A stretch of 64,000 bases of DNA from Allobosea sp. LC85. GTDB lineage: Bacteria; Pseudomonadota; Alphaproteobacteria; Rhizobiales; Beijerinckiaceae. Location: contig NZ_JPKG01000022.1 of the NCBI RefSeq assembly GCF_000735605.1, positions 1-64,000 of the forward strand, given 5' to 3'. The notes beneath the pieces are model-generated. The model saw only the letters and a list, made by a program, of their open reading frames with translations. It was not told where the DNA came from and searched no databases. The position numbers and the translations under genes are program-made. Positions 36,080 through 45,348 of the stretch are shown here, piece after piece; the stretch's first letter is position 1; each line of letters starts with the position of its first letter.

Positions 36080-37765
36080 TTACGCCGCGCCGGTTTCGGT
36101 CGTCGGAAGCGCGATTTGGCGCTGCGTTCCGTTGAGCAAGGCATGGACGGGATCGTCTCCTGCGAAGCCGGCCTGGGCCAGGATCGCATCGACGATCGGC
36201 TTTTGCGCGCCGTAGCTGAGAAGCTGGCTGCTGAGATCCGCGATCGGGCCCGCGGAGCCGACAGGTCCTGCGCTCCCTGCGCCCATGGCACCGAGCAGGC
36301 CGCCGGCGCTGAAGATCTTGATATCGGAGATCTTCTCGATCGGCTTCATTGCCTGCGCGAGAGCTTCGGGAATGACGGCGATCCGCTGCTTCGTCAGCTC
36401 GAAATCGACCATTTGCGGCGAGAGGGAATTGCGAGCCTCGTTGAGCGCGCGCTCGCGCTTCGCTTCCGCCTCGCCGAGCTCGATGATGCCGCCGGCACGG
36501 AACTTGGCGGCATCGGCCTCGGCCTGCGCCTGGGTCAGCATGGCCGCTGCGAGGTTCTCGGCGGCTTCCCGTTCGGCCTCGGCCTTGACCGTGATCCCGG
36601 TCGCGGCCTGCTCGGCATCCTTGCGAGCGTCGATGACGGCGATCTTCTTGGCGCGTTCGGCGATCTCGACGGCGCGTGCGGTCGCGACCTGTTCCTCGGC
36701 CGTGACAGCCGCGGCCTTGGCTTCTTCCGCCTTGGCCTTGGCTTGCGACTCGGCCTCGCTCTTCTGTGCGACGGCGATGGCGGCGTCGATCCTGGCCGTC
36801 TCGGTGATGCGCGTCGCCTCGGCCTCGCTTTCGGCAATGCCGCGCTCGGCCGTGATGCGGGCGGTCTCCTTTGCCTGTCGTGCCTCCGCTTCGTTCTTGG
36901 CGACACCGCGTTCGGTCTCGAGCCGGGCCGTCTCCTCGGCCAGGCGCGCGGCCTGCTCCGCACGGGCCTGTTCCGCGCGCGTCTCCGCCGTCTTGTTGAC
37001 GATGTCGCGCTGCTGGTTGAGTTCGGCGTCGCGTTGCTCGCGCGCGATCGTCAGGCGCTGCAACGCCGCCTCGCGGTCCTTCGTCGCGATCGCCACCTCG
37101 TTTTCGCGAACGATCTCATTGCGTTCGCGGCGCCGCTCCTCGGTGACGCGGGTGAGCGCGGTCAGGCCCTCGGCGTCAAAGGTGTTGTTCGGGTTGAAAT
37201 GCTTGATGTCGGTCTGGTCGAGGCGCGTGAGCGAGACGGATTCGAGCTCGAGACCGTTGGACTGCAGGTCGGCCGCAACGGCATCCTGCACGGCCTTCAC
37301 GAATTCTGAGCGTTTTTCCTGCAGGTCCTTCAGGCTCATGGTCGCAGCGACGGAGCGAAGTCCGTCGACGAACTTCGCCTCCACCAGCGTCTTCAGCAGG
37401 TCGGCATTGTTCGTGCGGTCGCCGAGGGTCTGGGCCGCCAGGGCGATATTGTCCGCATCCGGCTTCACCCGCACGTAGAACTCGGCGGTGATATCGGCGC
37501 GCATGCGATCGGCCGTGATCAGCGACTCGCCTTCGCTGCGCTGAACCTCAAGCCGCAGCGTGCTCAGCTGCACCCAGGAATAGGAATGGAAGATCGGCAG
37601 GATGACCGAGCCGCCGTCCAGGACGACCTTCTTGCCGCCGAGGCCGGTGCGGACATAGGCCTTGTCCCGGGTCGAGCGCGTATACAGCGCCGCCATGACC
37701 ACGCCGATGCCGATAATGAGCGTGATCGCCGTTCCGGCAATCGTGAGGACGGAAACATAGTCCAT
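36080..37765 (-). CDS. Flotillin-family membrane scaffold protein
   Basis: A 561-residue flotillin (YqiK/FloT-like). One transmembrane helix at about residues 6-28 is followed by a PHB/SPFH domain (about 30-210, AYVRTGLGGKKVVLDGG) and a long Ala/Glu-rich coiled coil (about 210-460) with many repeats of the type ETARI(D/T)AE. The C-terminus (480-561) is Gly/Ala-rich with LLGAMGAG. It should organise membrane microdomains. AAGGGGAAA precedes the ATG. It is 24 bp after the YqiJ-like gene and third in an operon starting with the PspA-type protein. Confidence 0.92.
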   Translation of the reverse strand: MDYVSVLTIAGTAITLIIGIGVVMAALYTRSTRDKAYVRTGLGGKKVVLDGGSVILPIFHSYSWVQLSTLRLEVQRSEGESLITADRMRADITAEFYVRVKPDADNIALAAQTLGDRTNNADLLKTLVEAKFVDGLRSVAATMSLKDLQEKRSEFVKAVQDAVAADLQSNGLELESVSLTRLDQTDIKHFNPNNTFDAEGLTALTRVTEERRRERNEIVRENEVAIATKDREAALQRLTIAREQRDAELNQQRDIVNKTAETRAEQARAEQAARLAEETARLETERGVAKNEAEARQAKETARITAERGIAESEAEATRITETARIDAAIAVAQKSEAESQAKAKAEEAKAAAVTAEEQVATARAVEIAERAKKIAVIDARKDAEQAATGITVKAEAEREAAENLAAAMLTQAQAEADAAKFRAGGIIELGEAEAKRERALNEARNSLSPQMVDFELTKQRIAVIPEALAQAMKPIEKISDIKIFSAGGLLGAMGAGSAGPVGSAGPIADLSSQLLSYGAQKPIVDAILAQAGFAGDDPVHALLNGTQRQIALPTTETGAA

Positions 37766-37789
37766 GAACGTATTTCCCCTTACCCAGCT

Positions 37790-38425
37790 TCAAGTCTGCG
37801 CGCCGAGTTCCTCCGGCGCAGGAATGGCCTCGAACAACCCATTGGAACCATCGACCACCAGGACGCTCGCCCCTTGCGGGATGAGGTGGCCCGCGGCGGC
37901 TTTTGCCCGCAGGACGTGGATGTTGCCGTGCAGGTCCCTGACGCGGACGCGTCCCGGCTTGCCCTGGTCGAGCGGGCCCAGCGTCACCGTGCCGGTCAGC
38001 CCGATCAGGTCGGACTGGCTGATGGCGTTGGATTCATCGCCCGGGATAATCCGCGCCGTCCAACGGGACAGCGCACGTGTCATCGGCAGCGCCGCCATCA
38101 CGGCGAGCAGGCTGGCGATCAGTGTCGGCAGTGGCGCAAGGAGCGCCTGGGCCAGGCCCTGAATGGCGAAGCCGGCGATGGCGAACGACGCCAGCCAGAT
38201 CATGATCAACACGAGCAGTGGCACGCCGCCCCGGTTGAGCCAGGACATCCAGGCATCGAGCGGGCCGTGCTCGCTATGGACGCCGTGATGGGAGAGCCCG
38301 TCATTCACCAGCGAGGAGATCGACATCCCCACGACCATGGCAAGGATCTCGATGGCGACGATGCCGACGAGGATCAGCGCTGCGATCGTGAAGGGATAGA
38401 AGCCCGGCGCAGTGAGTGCGCTCAT
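37790..38425 (-). CDS. YqiJ-like inner-membrane protein with OB-fold domain
   Basis: A 211-residue protein with transmembrane segments at about 12-35, 66-88 and 97-117 and a C-terminal soluble OB-fold/NfeD-like domain (about 138-203: IGLTGTVTLGPLDQGKPGRVRVRDL). Proteins of this kind accompany flotillins in yqiJ-yqiK-type pairs, and are thought to act with them at the membrane. It overlaps the PspA-type gene by ATGA, so translation is coupled. Confidence 0.83.
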   Translation of the reverse strand: MSALTAPGFYPFTIAALILVGIVAIEILAMVVGMSISSLVNDGLSHHGVHSEHGPLDAWMSWLNRGGVPLLVLIMIWLASFAIAGFAIQGLAQALLAPLPTLIASLLAVMAALPMTRALSRWTARIIPGDESNAISQSDLIGLTGTVTLGPLDQGKPGRVRVRDLHGNIHVLRAKAAAGHLIPQGASVLVVDGSNGLFEAIPAPEELGAQT

Positions 38426-39549
38426 GAACCGCGGTGCCCCTTATAGCGGGCCAGTCGCTCCTGGATCGCCTTCTCGCGTTGCAGGCGGGCGAGTTCCTCG
38501 ACCTCGGAGGCGCCCGTCGTCGGCCGACCCGAGACACCGGTGACGCGCTCGATCGCGTTCAGCGATTGCGCCAGCCGGTTGTCGTTGCGGACCGAGGCGC
38601 TCACGCCCTGGCTTGCATCCTCCGCGCCCTTGCTCTTCTTCAGGGCGGCGAGCCGGGCAACGGCATCCTGCCTGGCGGAGTTGACCGCCTGCAGCGCCTT
38701 GCCCGCCTCCTCGATCTTGCCGGCAGCCTCGGCCAGCGCTGTCTCGAGGGCCGAGCGCTGCGCCTCCAGGTCGATCTGCAGGCCGATCACGGGCGTGACC
38801 AGATCCTCGCGCCCGCTGGCCAGGCCCAGCTCGATCTTGCCGGCGAGATCCTCGATCTCCTCGTTGATCTCGGCGATCTTCGCCTTGAGGCGGTGCTCCT
38901 CAGCGCGCGCCTTGCCGGCGCCCGCCCGCGCATCCTCCGCGACCGCGTCGATCTCCCTGATTGACTGCTCGACCGTGACGATGGCGTTGGCGCCTTCGAG
39001 CGCGTCGACGGTGCCGTGGGCGGCGCCCGCAATGATACGCCCGATGCGCGACAGAATTCCTTCGGTGGCCATGACGGTTTCCTTCGGTGTGATGGCAGCA
39101 GCGATGCCGACGAGGATGAGCGTTTCGTCATCCCTCAGGACCAGCCGTGCTTCGGCGTGATCCGACCAACCCGGTACGTAGCCGGCAACAGAGTAGGGTA
39201 TGAGCCTGCGCCCCTCGATGGTGGAGAGGCTCAGATGCGTGGGGGTCTTGATGGCATAGAGCCGCCCATCCAGCGGCAGGTCTGCGACGATGGCTCCGCT
39301 CGTCCGGGCGGCGTGATCGCGCAGGCCGAGCGTCACCAGCCGCGCCGGCAACCGGGTCTGTTCGCGGATGGTGGCGTAGGCCTGCTCGTGCAGGGCGACG
39401 AGATTTGCGCTGGCACCGCGATCTCGCTCGATCTCGTCGAGAATGCGCATCATCTCGGCATAATCCGCAAGCGTCGCGCGGATCGCGCGCATGTCATCCG
39501 GCGAAGGGGCCAGGACGTAGCTCATGGTCGACTGATAGCGCGGAACCAT
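38422..39549 (-). CDS. PspA/IM30-family protein with an extra N-terminal domain
   Basis: Residues 160-375 are a full-length (216-residue) PspA/IM30 protein: long helical coiled coil with EQSIREIDAVAEDARA, RLKAKIAEINEEIEDLAGKIELG and a Glu/Arg-rich end. Upstream, the same frame is open without a stop; codons from 39549 down are strongly GC-ending, as in a real gene, and encode about 159 residues: a helical part (MRAIRATLADYAEMMRIL) then a beta-rich part (LDGRLYAIKTP...VLRDDETLILVG). I do not recognise that domain. An ATG at 39072 with AAGGA could independently start plain PspA, so two products are possible. The exact start of the long form (39549 or 39525) is unsure. First gene of the flotillin operon. 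Confidence 0.72.
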   Translation of the reverse strand: MVPRYQSTMSYVLAPSPDDMRAIRATLADYAEMMRILDEIERDRGASANLVALHEQAYATIREQTRLPARLVTLGLRDHAARTSGAIVADLPLDGRLYAIKTPTHLSLSTIEGRRLIPYSVAGYVPGWSDHAEARLVLRDDETLILVGIAAAITPKETVMATEGILSRIGRIIAGAAHGTVDALEGANAIVTVEQSIREIDAVAEDARAGAGKARAEEHRLKAKIAEINEEIEDLAGKIELGLASGREDLVTPVIGLQIDLEAQRSALETALAEAAGKIEEAGKALQAVNSARQDAVARLAALKKSKGAEDASQGVSASVRNDNRLAQSLNAIERVTGVSGRPTTGASEVEELARLQREKAIQERLARYKGHRGS

Positions 39550-39555
39550 GCCGAA

Positions 39556-39584
39556 GATATAAAGCACTTCCTTTGTGCTTTCAA
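39556..39584 (-). promoter_or_regulatory. Candidate sigma-70-type promoter of the PspA-flotillin operon
   Basis: Reading the minus strand, TTGAAA (39584-39579) and TTATAT (39562-39557) or TATATC are separated by 16 or 17 nt in a locally AT-rich stretch. AAAGCAC/GTGCTTT also forms a small dyad within it. Transcription would begin close to the ATG at 39549, so the long PspA form could be leaderless. Prediction by eye only. Confidence 0.45.
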
Positions 39585-39685
39585 GAGATACGAACGTAAC
39601 GTCAGTGAGGCCCTGCCTCTGCGCAGGGCTCAGGACCTGGCAACCATTCATCGCCCGCAAAATAGAAGGTGAAACGACCGCTGCG

Positions 39686-40594
39686 TCAGATCCTGCGGCG
39701 CGGAATGGCGCTCGCATAGGTGTTCAGCGAGAGCAGGTGCCGGTCGGCGCGCTGCAGTGCCTCGAGCGCCGCGGTCCGGTCCTTGTTCGCCAGCAGGCCG
39801 CACAGAACTTCCGAAATCGCGAGCGCCGGCGTCAGTGTATGAAAGAAGCTCTGGCTCTCGGTCGAGCACAGGATCGCCTGATCGGCGATGCCGACAAGGG
39901 GGGAGACCTCGCTGTCGGTGATCGCGACGATGCCGAGGCCCTTCTCGCGCGCCAGCTGCGCCAGTTCGAGACTGTGCAGCGCGTAGGGGTTGATCGAGAT
40001 CACCAGCAGGACGTCCTCCGCCCCCGCGCGGATCAGGCCGTCGCCCACCGTATCGGCCGGCCCGTCGAGATGGATCGTTTTGTCGCCGAGCAGCGTCATC
40101 ACGTAATGGAACTGCCACGCGACGGAGTGGCAGGAGCGAAGCCCCAGCACGAAGATCTTGCGTGCATGGGCCAGTTGCTCCGCCGCGGCCGAGAGGCGGT
40201 CGAGCGAGGCCGGTTCCGAAAGCTGCGCGATCTGGGCGGCAAGCCCTTGCAGCATGCGCCGCGAGAGCTGCGCACCGGCGACATCCTGCTCGCCCTCGCT
40301 GGTGTGCTGCATCGCGCGGGCTGCGAAGCCGTCGGTGCGGAACCGGATCGCTTCGGCATGATGGGCGCGGATATCCTCATAGCCGGACAGGCCGAGGAAC
40401 TTCGCCAGGCGCGTCATCGTCGATGGCTGGACCCCGGCATTCCGGGACAATTCACGCATCGAAACGAGCGCCACCTCGCGCGGATGCTCAAGCAGATAGC
40501 GCGCCGCTTGCTGCAGCTGCGGCGACATCTCGTCGAAGCGGCTGATGATGTGTTCGCGCATGGCGTCGTTCTGCAACATTTGAATCGCGCCCAT
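39686..40594 (-). CDS. RpiR-family transcriptional regulator
   Basis: A 302-residue RpiR regulator. The N-terminal HTH domain is residues 10-85 (LLEHPREVALVSMRELSRNAGVQPSTMTRLAKFLGLSGYEDIR) and the C-terminal SIS phosphosugar-binding domain covers 130-260 (KIFVLGLRSCHSVAWQF, VLLVISINPYA). Three ATGs (40594, 40579, 40561) are possible starts. It is divergent from the aminotransferase-ABC operon and is its likely regulator. In this context the SIS ligand need not be a sugar phosphate. Confidence 0.9.
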   Translation of the reverse strand: MGAIQMLQNDAMREHIISRFDEMSPQLQQAARYLLEHPREVALVSMRELSRNAGVQPSTMTRLAKFLGLSGYEDIRAHHAEAIRFRTDGFAARAMQHTSEGEQDVAGAQLSRRMLQGLAAQIAQLSEPASLDRLSAAAEQLAHARKIFVLGLRSCHSVAWQFHYVMTLLGDKTIHLDGPADTVGDGLIRAGAEDVLLVISINPYALHSLELAQLAREKGLGIVAITDSEVSPLVGIADQAILCSTESQSFFHTLTPALAISEVLCGLLANKDRTAALEALQRADRHLLSLNTYASAIPRRRI

Positions 40595-40714
40595 CCTTCA
40601 GCCTGATCCGACCATTCCCACGCCGCGTCCGGAATTCAAACGGAATCTCGGCTTTCCCTCAACACTTCGGGACGTTGTCGCTGTTTCCGATCGCTCCGGG
40701 CGCTGTGGTCCGAT

Positions 40715-40776
40715 TGTATCGATGAAACAGTATCGGACTCAATCGTTTCGTTTATGTATCATATAAAACAATCGTT
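40715..40776. promoter_or_regulatory. AT-rich divergent control region with repeated motifs
   Basis: Within the 259-bp gap between rpiR-type and aminotransferase genes, CAATCGTT occurs at 40740 and again at 40769, 29 bp apart, and GTATCG occurs at 40716 and 40730. TGTATCATATAAAAC between the CAATCGTT copies looks like a -10 region. These are candidate RpiR sites and promoter; no protein-binding evidence exists. Confidence 0.35.
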
Positions 40777-40853
40777 GCATCGATCTCCATGCTGTGCGAT
40801 GAGCTGCGGGCCGCGGTGAGGGCGGCGGGGTCCACGACAACCCGGAAGCCAAG

Positions 40854-42179
40854 ATGACCAGGATTCTTCATCGCTCCCTCAATGGGCGGTTGCCTGAAGC
40901 CGTTGCCGGGCAGGGCGTCACCATCACCGACGCGGAAGGCCGCAGCTATATCGATGGCTCCGGCGGCGCCGCCGTCTCCTGCCTCGGCCATGGCCACCCC
41001 GATGTGCTCGCGGCGATGCGCTCGCAGATGGACCGCATCAGCTATGCCCATACTTCCTTCTTCACCACCGACATTGCCGAAGAGCTCGCGGAGCGGCTGA
41101 TCGACCTGGCGCCGGCGGGCCTGGATTACGTCTACCTGGTCTCGGGCGGGTCGGAGGCGGTCGAGGCGGCGCTCAAGATGGCGCGGCAGTATTTCGTCGA
41201 GATCGGCCAGCCGCAGCGCCGCCATTTCATCGCCCGCCGACAGAGTTACCACGGCAATACGCTCGGCGCGCTGGCGGCCGGCGGCAATGCCTGGCGGCGG
41301 GCCCAGTTCCAGCCGATCCTGCCAAAGACCCACCATGTCTCGCCCTGCTATGCCTATCGCGATCTGAGGCCGGGCGAGACCTTGGAAGGCTATGCCGCAC
41401 GGCTCGCCGACGAACTGGAGGCGAAGATCCTCGAGCTCGGCGCCGAGGAGGTCATCGCCTTCGTGGCCGAGCCGGTGGTCGGCGCGACGCTGGGCGCCGT
41501 CGGTCCGGTCGCCGATTATTTCGCGCGGGTGCGCCGCATCTGCGACAAATACGGCGTGCTGCTGATCCTCGACGAGGTGATGTGCGGCATGGGCCGCACC
41601 GGCACGATGTTCGCCTGCGAGCAGGACGGCATCTCGCCGGATCTCGTCACCATCGCCAAGGGGCTGGGTGGCGGCTACCAGCCGATCGGTGCGGTGCTGC
41701 TGTCGCAGCGGATCTACGATTCCTTCGCCCAGGGCTCAGGGCTGTTCCAGCATGGCCATACCTATATCTGCCACCCGCTCGCGGCGGCAGCGGCGAACAA
41801 GGTCGTCGAGATCATCTCGAAGCCGGAGATGATGGAAAACGTCCGGCTGATGGGCGAGCGCCTGCAGGCCGGGCTCGACGCACGGCTCGGCCAGCACGCC
41901 CATGTCGGCGACATCCGCGGGCGCGGCCTGTTCCGCGGCATCGAAATCGTCGCCGACAAGGAAACCAAGGCCCCCTTCGATCCGGCCCTGAAGCTGCACG
42001 CCCGGATCAAGAAGGAGGCGATGGCGCGCGGCCTGATGAGCTACCCGATGGGTGGCACCGTCGACGGGCGCATTGGCGACCATGTGCTGCTTGCGCCGCC
42101 CTACATCATCCAGCCCGACGAGATCGACCTGATCGTCGAACGGATCGGCGCGGCGATCGACGCCGCGGTGCGGAGCTGA
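40854..42179 (+). CDS. Class III (omega-type) pyridoxal-phosphate aminotransferase
   Basis: A 441-residue fold-type I aminotransferase. Motifs: LVSGGSEAVEAALKMAR (PLP phosphate contact, near 95-111), SYHGNTLGAL, FVAEPVVGATLG, Asp240 in LLILDEVMCGMGRTG and the Schiff-base Lys269 in TIAKGLGGGYQPIGA. These enzymes use omega-amino acids, beta-amino acids, diamines or amino alcohols as donors. It heads an operon with an M81 protein, a peptide-type importer and a nitrilase-fold hydrolase, which suggests it takes nitrogen from an imported compound. Confidence 0.9.
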   Translation: MTRILHRSLNGRLPEAVAGQGVTITDAEGRSYIDGSGGAAVSCLGHGHPDVLAAMRSQMDRISYAHTSFFTTDIAEELAERLIDLAPAGLDYVYLVSGGSEAVEAALKMARQYFVEIGQPQRRHFIARRQSYHGNTLGALAAGGNAWRRAQFQPILPKTHHVSPCYAYRDLRPGETLEGYAARLADELEAKILELGAEEVIAFVAEPVVGATLGAVGPVADYFARVRRICDKYGVLLILDEVMCGMGRTGTMFACEQDGISPDLVTIAKGLGGGYQPIGAVLLSQRIYDSFAQGSGLFQHGHTYICHPLAAAAANKVVEIISKPEMMENVRLMGERLQAGLDARLGQHAHVGDIRGRGLFRGIEIVADKETKAPFDPALKLHARIKKEAMARGLMSYPMGGTVDGRIGDHVLLAPPYIIQPDEIDLIVERIGAAIDAAVRS

Positions 42180-42187
42180 CGGGCCCG

Positions 42188-43666
42188 ATGACACAGCGCA
42201 TCGCCTTCGCCGGCTTCAATCTCGAATCGGTCACGGCCGTTCCTCAGGTGGTCGATAGCGAGGCGTTCGAGCGTGTCTGCGTGCGCGGGGCGGAGCTCAC
42301 CGCGCGGTTTCGCGGCACGAATACGGTTCCGGGCGGCTGTCTCAAGGTCTGCGAAGCAGAGGGCGCCGAGCTGGTGCCCCTGTTCCATACGCTGCTTGGC
42401 GCGCTCGGACCGGCATCGGATGAGGCCGTCGCGCAGTTCACGCAGGAGATCCTCGACGGGATCGAGAACGCCGGCCCGCTCGATGGTGTGATCCTGTTCC
42501 TGCACGGTGCCTGCTGGGCCGCCGGCTATGAAGACGTCGAACGCTCCGTCATCGACGCCGTTCGCGCCAGGGCGCCATCCCTGCCGATCGCGGTCGCGCT
42601 CGACTACCACGGCAATATCGACAGCCAGACGCTGCGCGGCGCGGATATCGCGGTCGCCTATCGCCATTCCCCGCATATCGACATGGGCGAGACCGGCGAA
42701 CGCGTGACGCGGGCCCTGCTGCGCCTGCTGCGCGAGGGGCGTCGCCCCGGTCTCGCAGTGGCTCGGCCCGGTATCGTCATTCCCTCGATCATGTCGGCCA
42801 CGGCCCTGGAGCCGCTCGCCACGATCATGGCCGAGGCGCGGGCAGTCGAGGCGGCGGGCGATTGCGACATCTCGGTGATGGCCGGCTTCTCCTATGCCGA
42901 CAGCACGAACACCGGCATGTCGGTGATCTGCCTGGATTGGGACGGGCAGGCCGCAGCCGAGGCCAAGGCCAAGGCCCATGCGGGGCGGCTCCACGGCGCC
43001 CGGCACGCCATCGCTGCCGCCATTCCGATCATGACGGCGGATGAGGCCCTGTCCGATCTCGAGCGCCGGCCGGCACAGGGGCGACCGATCGTGCTGCTCG
43101 AGCATGCCGACCGCATGAACGACTCGACCCATCTGTTGCGAGCCTTGCTCGATCGCGATGTCGGGCGGGTCAACGTCCCGTTCCTGCTCGACCCGGAAAC
43201 CGCCGCCCGGGCCCATGCGGCGGGGGCGGGGGCCGAGATCGCCGTTGCGCTCGCCGGCAGGACCGCGCCGGAGACGGGAGGCCCGGTTGAGGCAACCGCG
43301 CGGGTGATCTGGTCGGGGCCAAAATCCTTCACCGTTTCCGGGCGCTACCAGCGCGGCTCCTTCGTCGATCTCGGCCTCACCGCGCTGCTCCAGATCGGGC
43401 GGATCCGCGTCTCGGTCGTCTCCCACTTCGCCTTCGCGGTCGATGGCGACCCGTTCCTTATCTTCGGCGAGCGCCCCGAGGACTACGACGTGATCCTGCT
43501 GCGCTCGAAGACGCATTTCCGCGATTTCTACGAGCCCTTGGCCGACCGCATCCTTGTGGTCGACACGCCCGATCTCGGCCCGGCCGATGTGCGCCTGATC
43601 CCATACCGACAGCTTGATACGGCCGCAGCCTATCCCTGGCGGAACGATGGCGCGCCGACACCATAA
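42188..43666 (+). CDS. M81-family metallopeptidase (MlrC-like)
   Basis: A 492-residue protein of the MlrC family, named for microcystin-peptide breakdown. The zinc-site residues expected from the family are visible: Asp139 and His141 in LDYHGNID, and His163 in RHSPHIDMGETG. A second domain begins near residue 300 (LEHADRMNDSTHLL). The ATG at 42188 lies 8 bp after the aminotransferase stop. In other bacteria MlrC proteins accompany dipeptide-type ABC importers and probably cut amide-like small molecules. The substrate is unknown. Confidence 0.87.
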   Translation: MTQRIAFAGFNLESVTAVPQVVDSEAFERVCVRGAELTARFRGTNTVPGGCLKVCEAEGAELVPLFHTLLGALGPASDEAVAQFTQEILDGIENAGPLDGVILFLHGACWAAGYEDVERSVIDAVRARAPSLPIAVALDYHGNIDSQTLRGADIAVAYRHSPHIDMGETGERVTRALLRLLREGRRPGLAVARPGIVIPSIMSATALEPLATIMAEARAVEAAGDCDISVMAGFSYADSTNTGMSVICLDWDGQAAAEAKAKAHAGRLHGARHAIAAAIPIMTADEALSDLERRPAQGRPIVLLEHADRMNDSTHLLRALLDRDVGRVNVPFLLDPETAARAHAAGAGAEIAVALAGRTAPETGGPVEATARVIWSGPKSFTVSGRYQRGSFVDLGLTALLQIGRIRVSVVSHFAFAVDGDPFLIFGERPEDYDVILLRSKTHFRDFYEPLADRILVVDTPDLGPADVRLIPYRQLDTAAAYPWRNDGAPTP

Positions 43667-43690
43667 CCAACCAGAAAAATGAGGGGACAG

Positions 43691-45271
43691 ATGAGCATTC
43701 AATTCAGGAGTTTCGCCGCAGCAACGCTGGTTGCCGGTTCGCTATACGGCCTGCCGGCGCTGGCGGAGACCACGCTGAACGTCGTCATGCAGGCGCCGCT
43801 CAGGACGCTCGACCCGATCCTGAGCACCGCCCAGATCGTCCGCACGCATGGCTTCATGGTGTTCGACACGCTGCTCGGCATGGACGCCAAGTACAATCCG
43901 CAGCCGCAGATGGCGGACTACACCGTCTCTGCCGACAAGATGACCTATACGTTCACCCTGCGCGACGGGCTGAAATGGCATGACGGCACGCCGGTCAAGG
44001 CCGAGGATTGCGTCGCCTCGATCAAGCGCTGGGCGGCGAATGACGGTGCCGGCCGCACGATGATGGCGCATGTCGCCGCCCTCGAGGCGACCTCCGACAA
44101 GCAACTCGTCATCCGGCTGTCAAAACCCTTCGGACAGGTGCTGGAGCTGCTGGCGAAACCCTCGCCGGTGCCGCCCTTCATGATGCCCAAGCGCCTCGCC
44201 GAGACGCCGAGCGGCCAGCAGGTGACCGAGATGGTCGGTTCCGGCCCGTTCCGCTTCGTGGCGGATCAGTACCGGCCGGGCGATCAGGCGGTCTATGTCA
44301 GGAACAAGGACTATGTGCCGCGTTCCGAACCGATGAGCTGGACCGCCGGCGGCAAGCTCGTCAATGTCGACAAGGTCGTCTGGAAGTCGATGCCCGACAT
44401 GCAGACCTCGATCAACGCGCTGCAATCGGGCGATGTCGACCTGATCGAGCAGGTGACGATCGACCTGCTGCCGCTGCTCAAGGCCAATGACGAGATCAAG
44501 ACCGGCGCCATCAATGCGCTCGGCAGCCAGGTCACCGGCCGCTTCAACCATCGCCAGCCGCCCTTCGACAATCCCAAGGTGCGCCAGGCGGCAATGTATG
44601 CGCTCGATCAGGACCAGCTGATGCAGACCGCGATCGGCGATGGCGAGTTCTACAAGCTCTGCGCCTCGCTCTATGGTTGCGACGTGCCGCTGGCCTCCGA
44701 TGCCGGCTCCGAATATCTCGCCGGCAGCGCCAAGACGCGCATGGCCAAGGCGAGGGAGCTGCTGAAGGCTTCGGGCTATGACGGGAAGCCGGTGCTGATG
44801 ATGCAGCCGACGGACCTGACCGTGCTCTCCACCCAGCCGATCGTCGCCGCGGAGCGGCTGCGCGAGGCCGGCTTCAAGGTCGAGGTCGCTTCGATGGACT
44901 GGGCCACGCTGCAGTCGCGCAAGAATGGCTGGCAGCCTGTGGCGCAGGGCGGCTGGAACTTCTTCTTCACCTATTGGGGCGTGTCCGGCATCTGGAACCC
45001 GGTCGTCCATGCGATGCTCGACGGCTCGGGCTCGGATACCGCCTGGTCGGGCTGGCCGCGCAATGCCCGCGTCGAGGAGCTGCGCACCGCCTATATCGCC
45101 GCGACGACCCTCGACGAGCAGAAGACAATCGCGCGCGAGATCCAGCAGATCGCCTTCGACGAGGGCTTCTACTTCAACGCCGGCGAATTCCAGTCCGTCG
45201 CGGCCTGGCGGACATCGCTGAAGGGACTGCAGCCCGGCCCGCTCACGCTGTTCTGGGGCGTCGCCAAATAA
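43691..45271 (+). CDS. Peptide/nickel-type ABC transporter substrate-binding protein
   Basis: A 526-residue family 5 extracellular solute-binding protein. The signal peptide is residues 1-25 (ending GLPALAE). Typical features are PLRTLDPILSTAQ, FTLRDGLKWHDGTPVKAEDCVASIKRW, VGSGPFRFV and the RQAAMYALDQD region. RBS GAGGGGACAG. It collects the substrate for the two permeases and the fused ATPase that follow. Confidence 0.92.
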   Translation: MSIQFRSFAAATLVAGSLYGLPALAETTLNVVMQAPLRTLDPILSTAQIVRTHGFMVFDTLLGMDAKYNPQPQMADYTVSADKMTYTFTLRDGLKWHDGTPVKAEDCVASIKRWAANDGAGRTMMAHVAALEATSDKQLVIRLSKPFGQVLELLAKPSPVPPFMMPKRLAETPSGQQVTEMVGSGPFRFVADQYRPGDQAVYVRNKDYVPRSEPMSWTAGGKLVNVDKVVWKSMPDMQTSINALQSGDVDLIEQVTIDLLPLLKANDEIKTGAINALGSQVTGRFNHRQPPFDNPKVRQAAMYALDQDQLMQTAIGDGEFYKLCASLYGCDVPLASDAGSEYLAGSAKTRMAKARELLKASGYDGKPVLMMQPTDLTVLSTQPIVAAERLREAGFKVEVASMDWATLQSRKNGWQPVAQGGWNFFFTYWGVSGIWNPVVHAMLDGSGSDTAWSGWPRNARVEELRTAYIAATTLDEQKTIAREIQQIAFDEGFYFNAGEFQSVAAWRTSLKGLQPGPLTLFWGVAK

Positions 45272-45348
45272 GCCGGACCTGACGCGAGAGCCCGCGGAGA
45301 CGGCCCGTCTGCGCCGCCGTCCTCGCTTTCCCCCGATCGGAGAAGCCC

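Noticed and set aside
41582..42187. Upstream extension of the M81 frame through the aminotransferase gene
   Set aside because: Shadow of the aminotransferase; the family N-terminus MTQRIAFAGFN begins at 42188.
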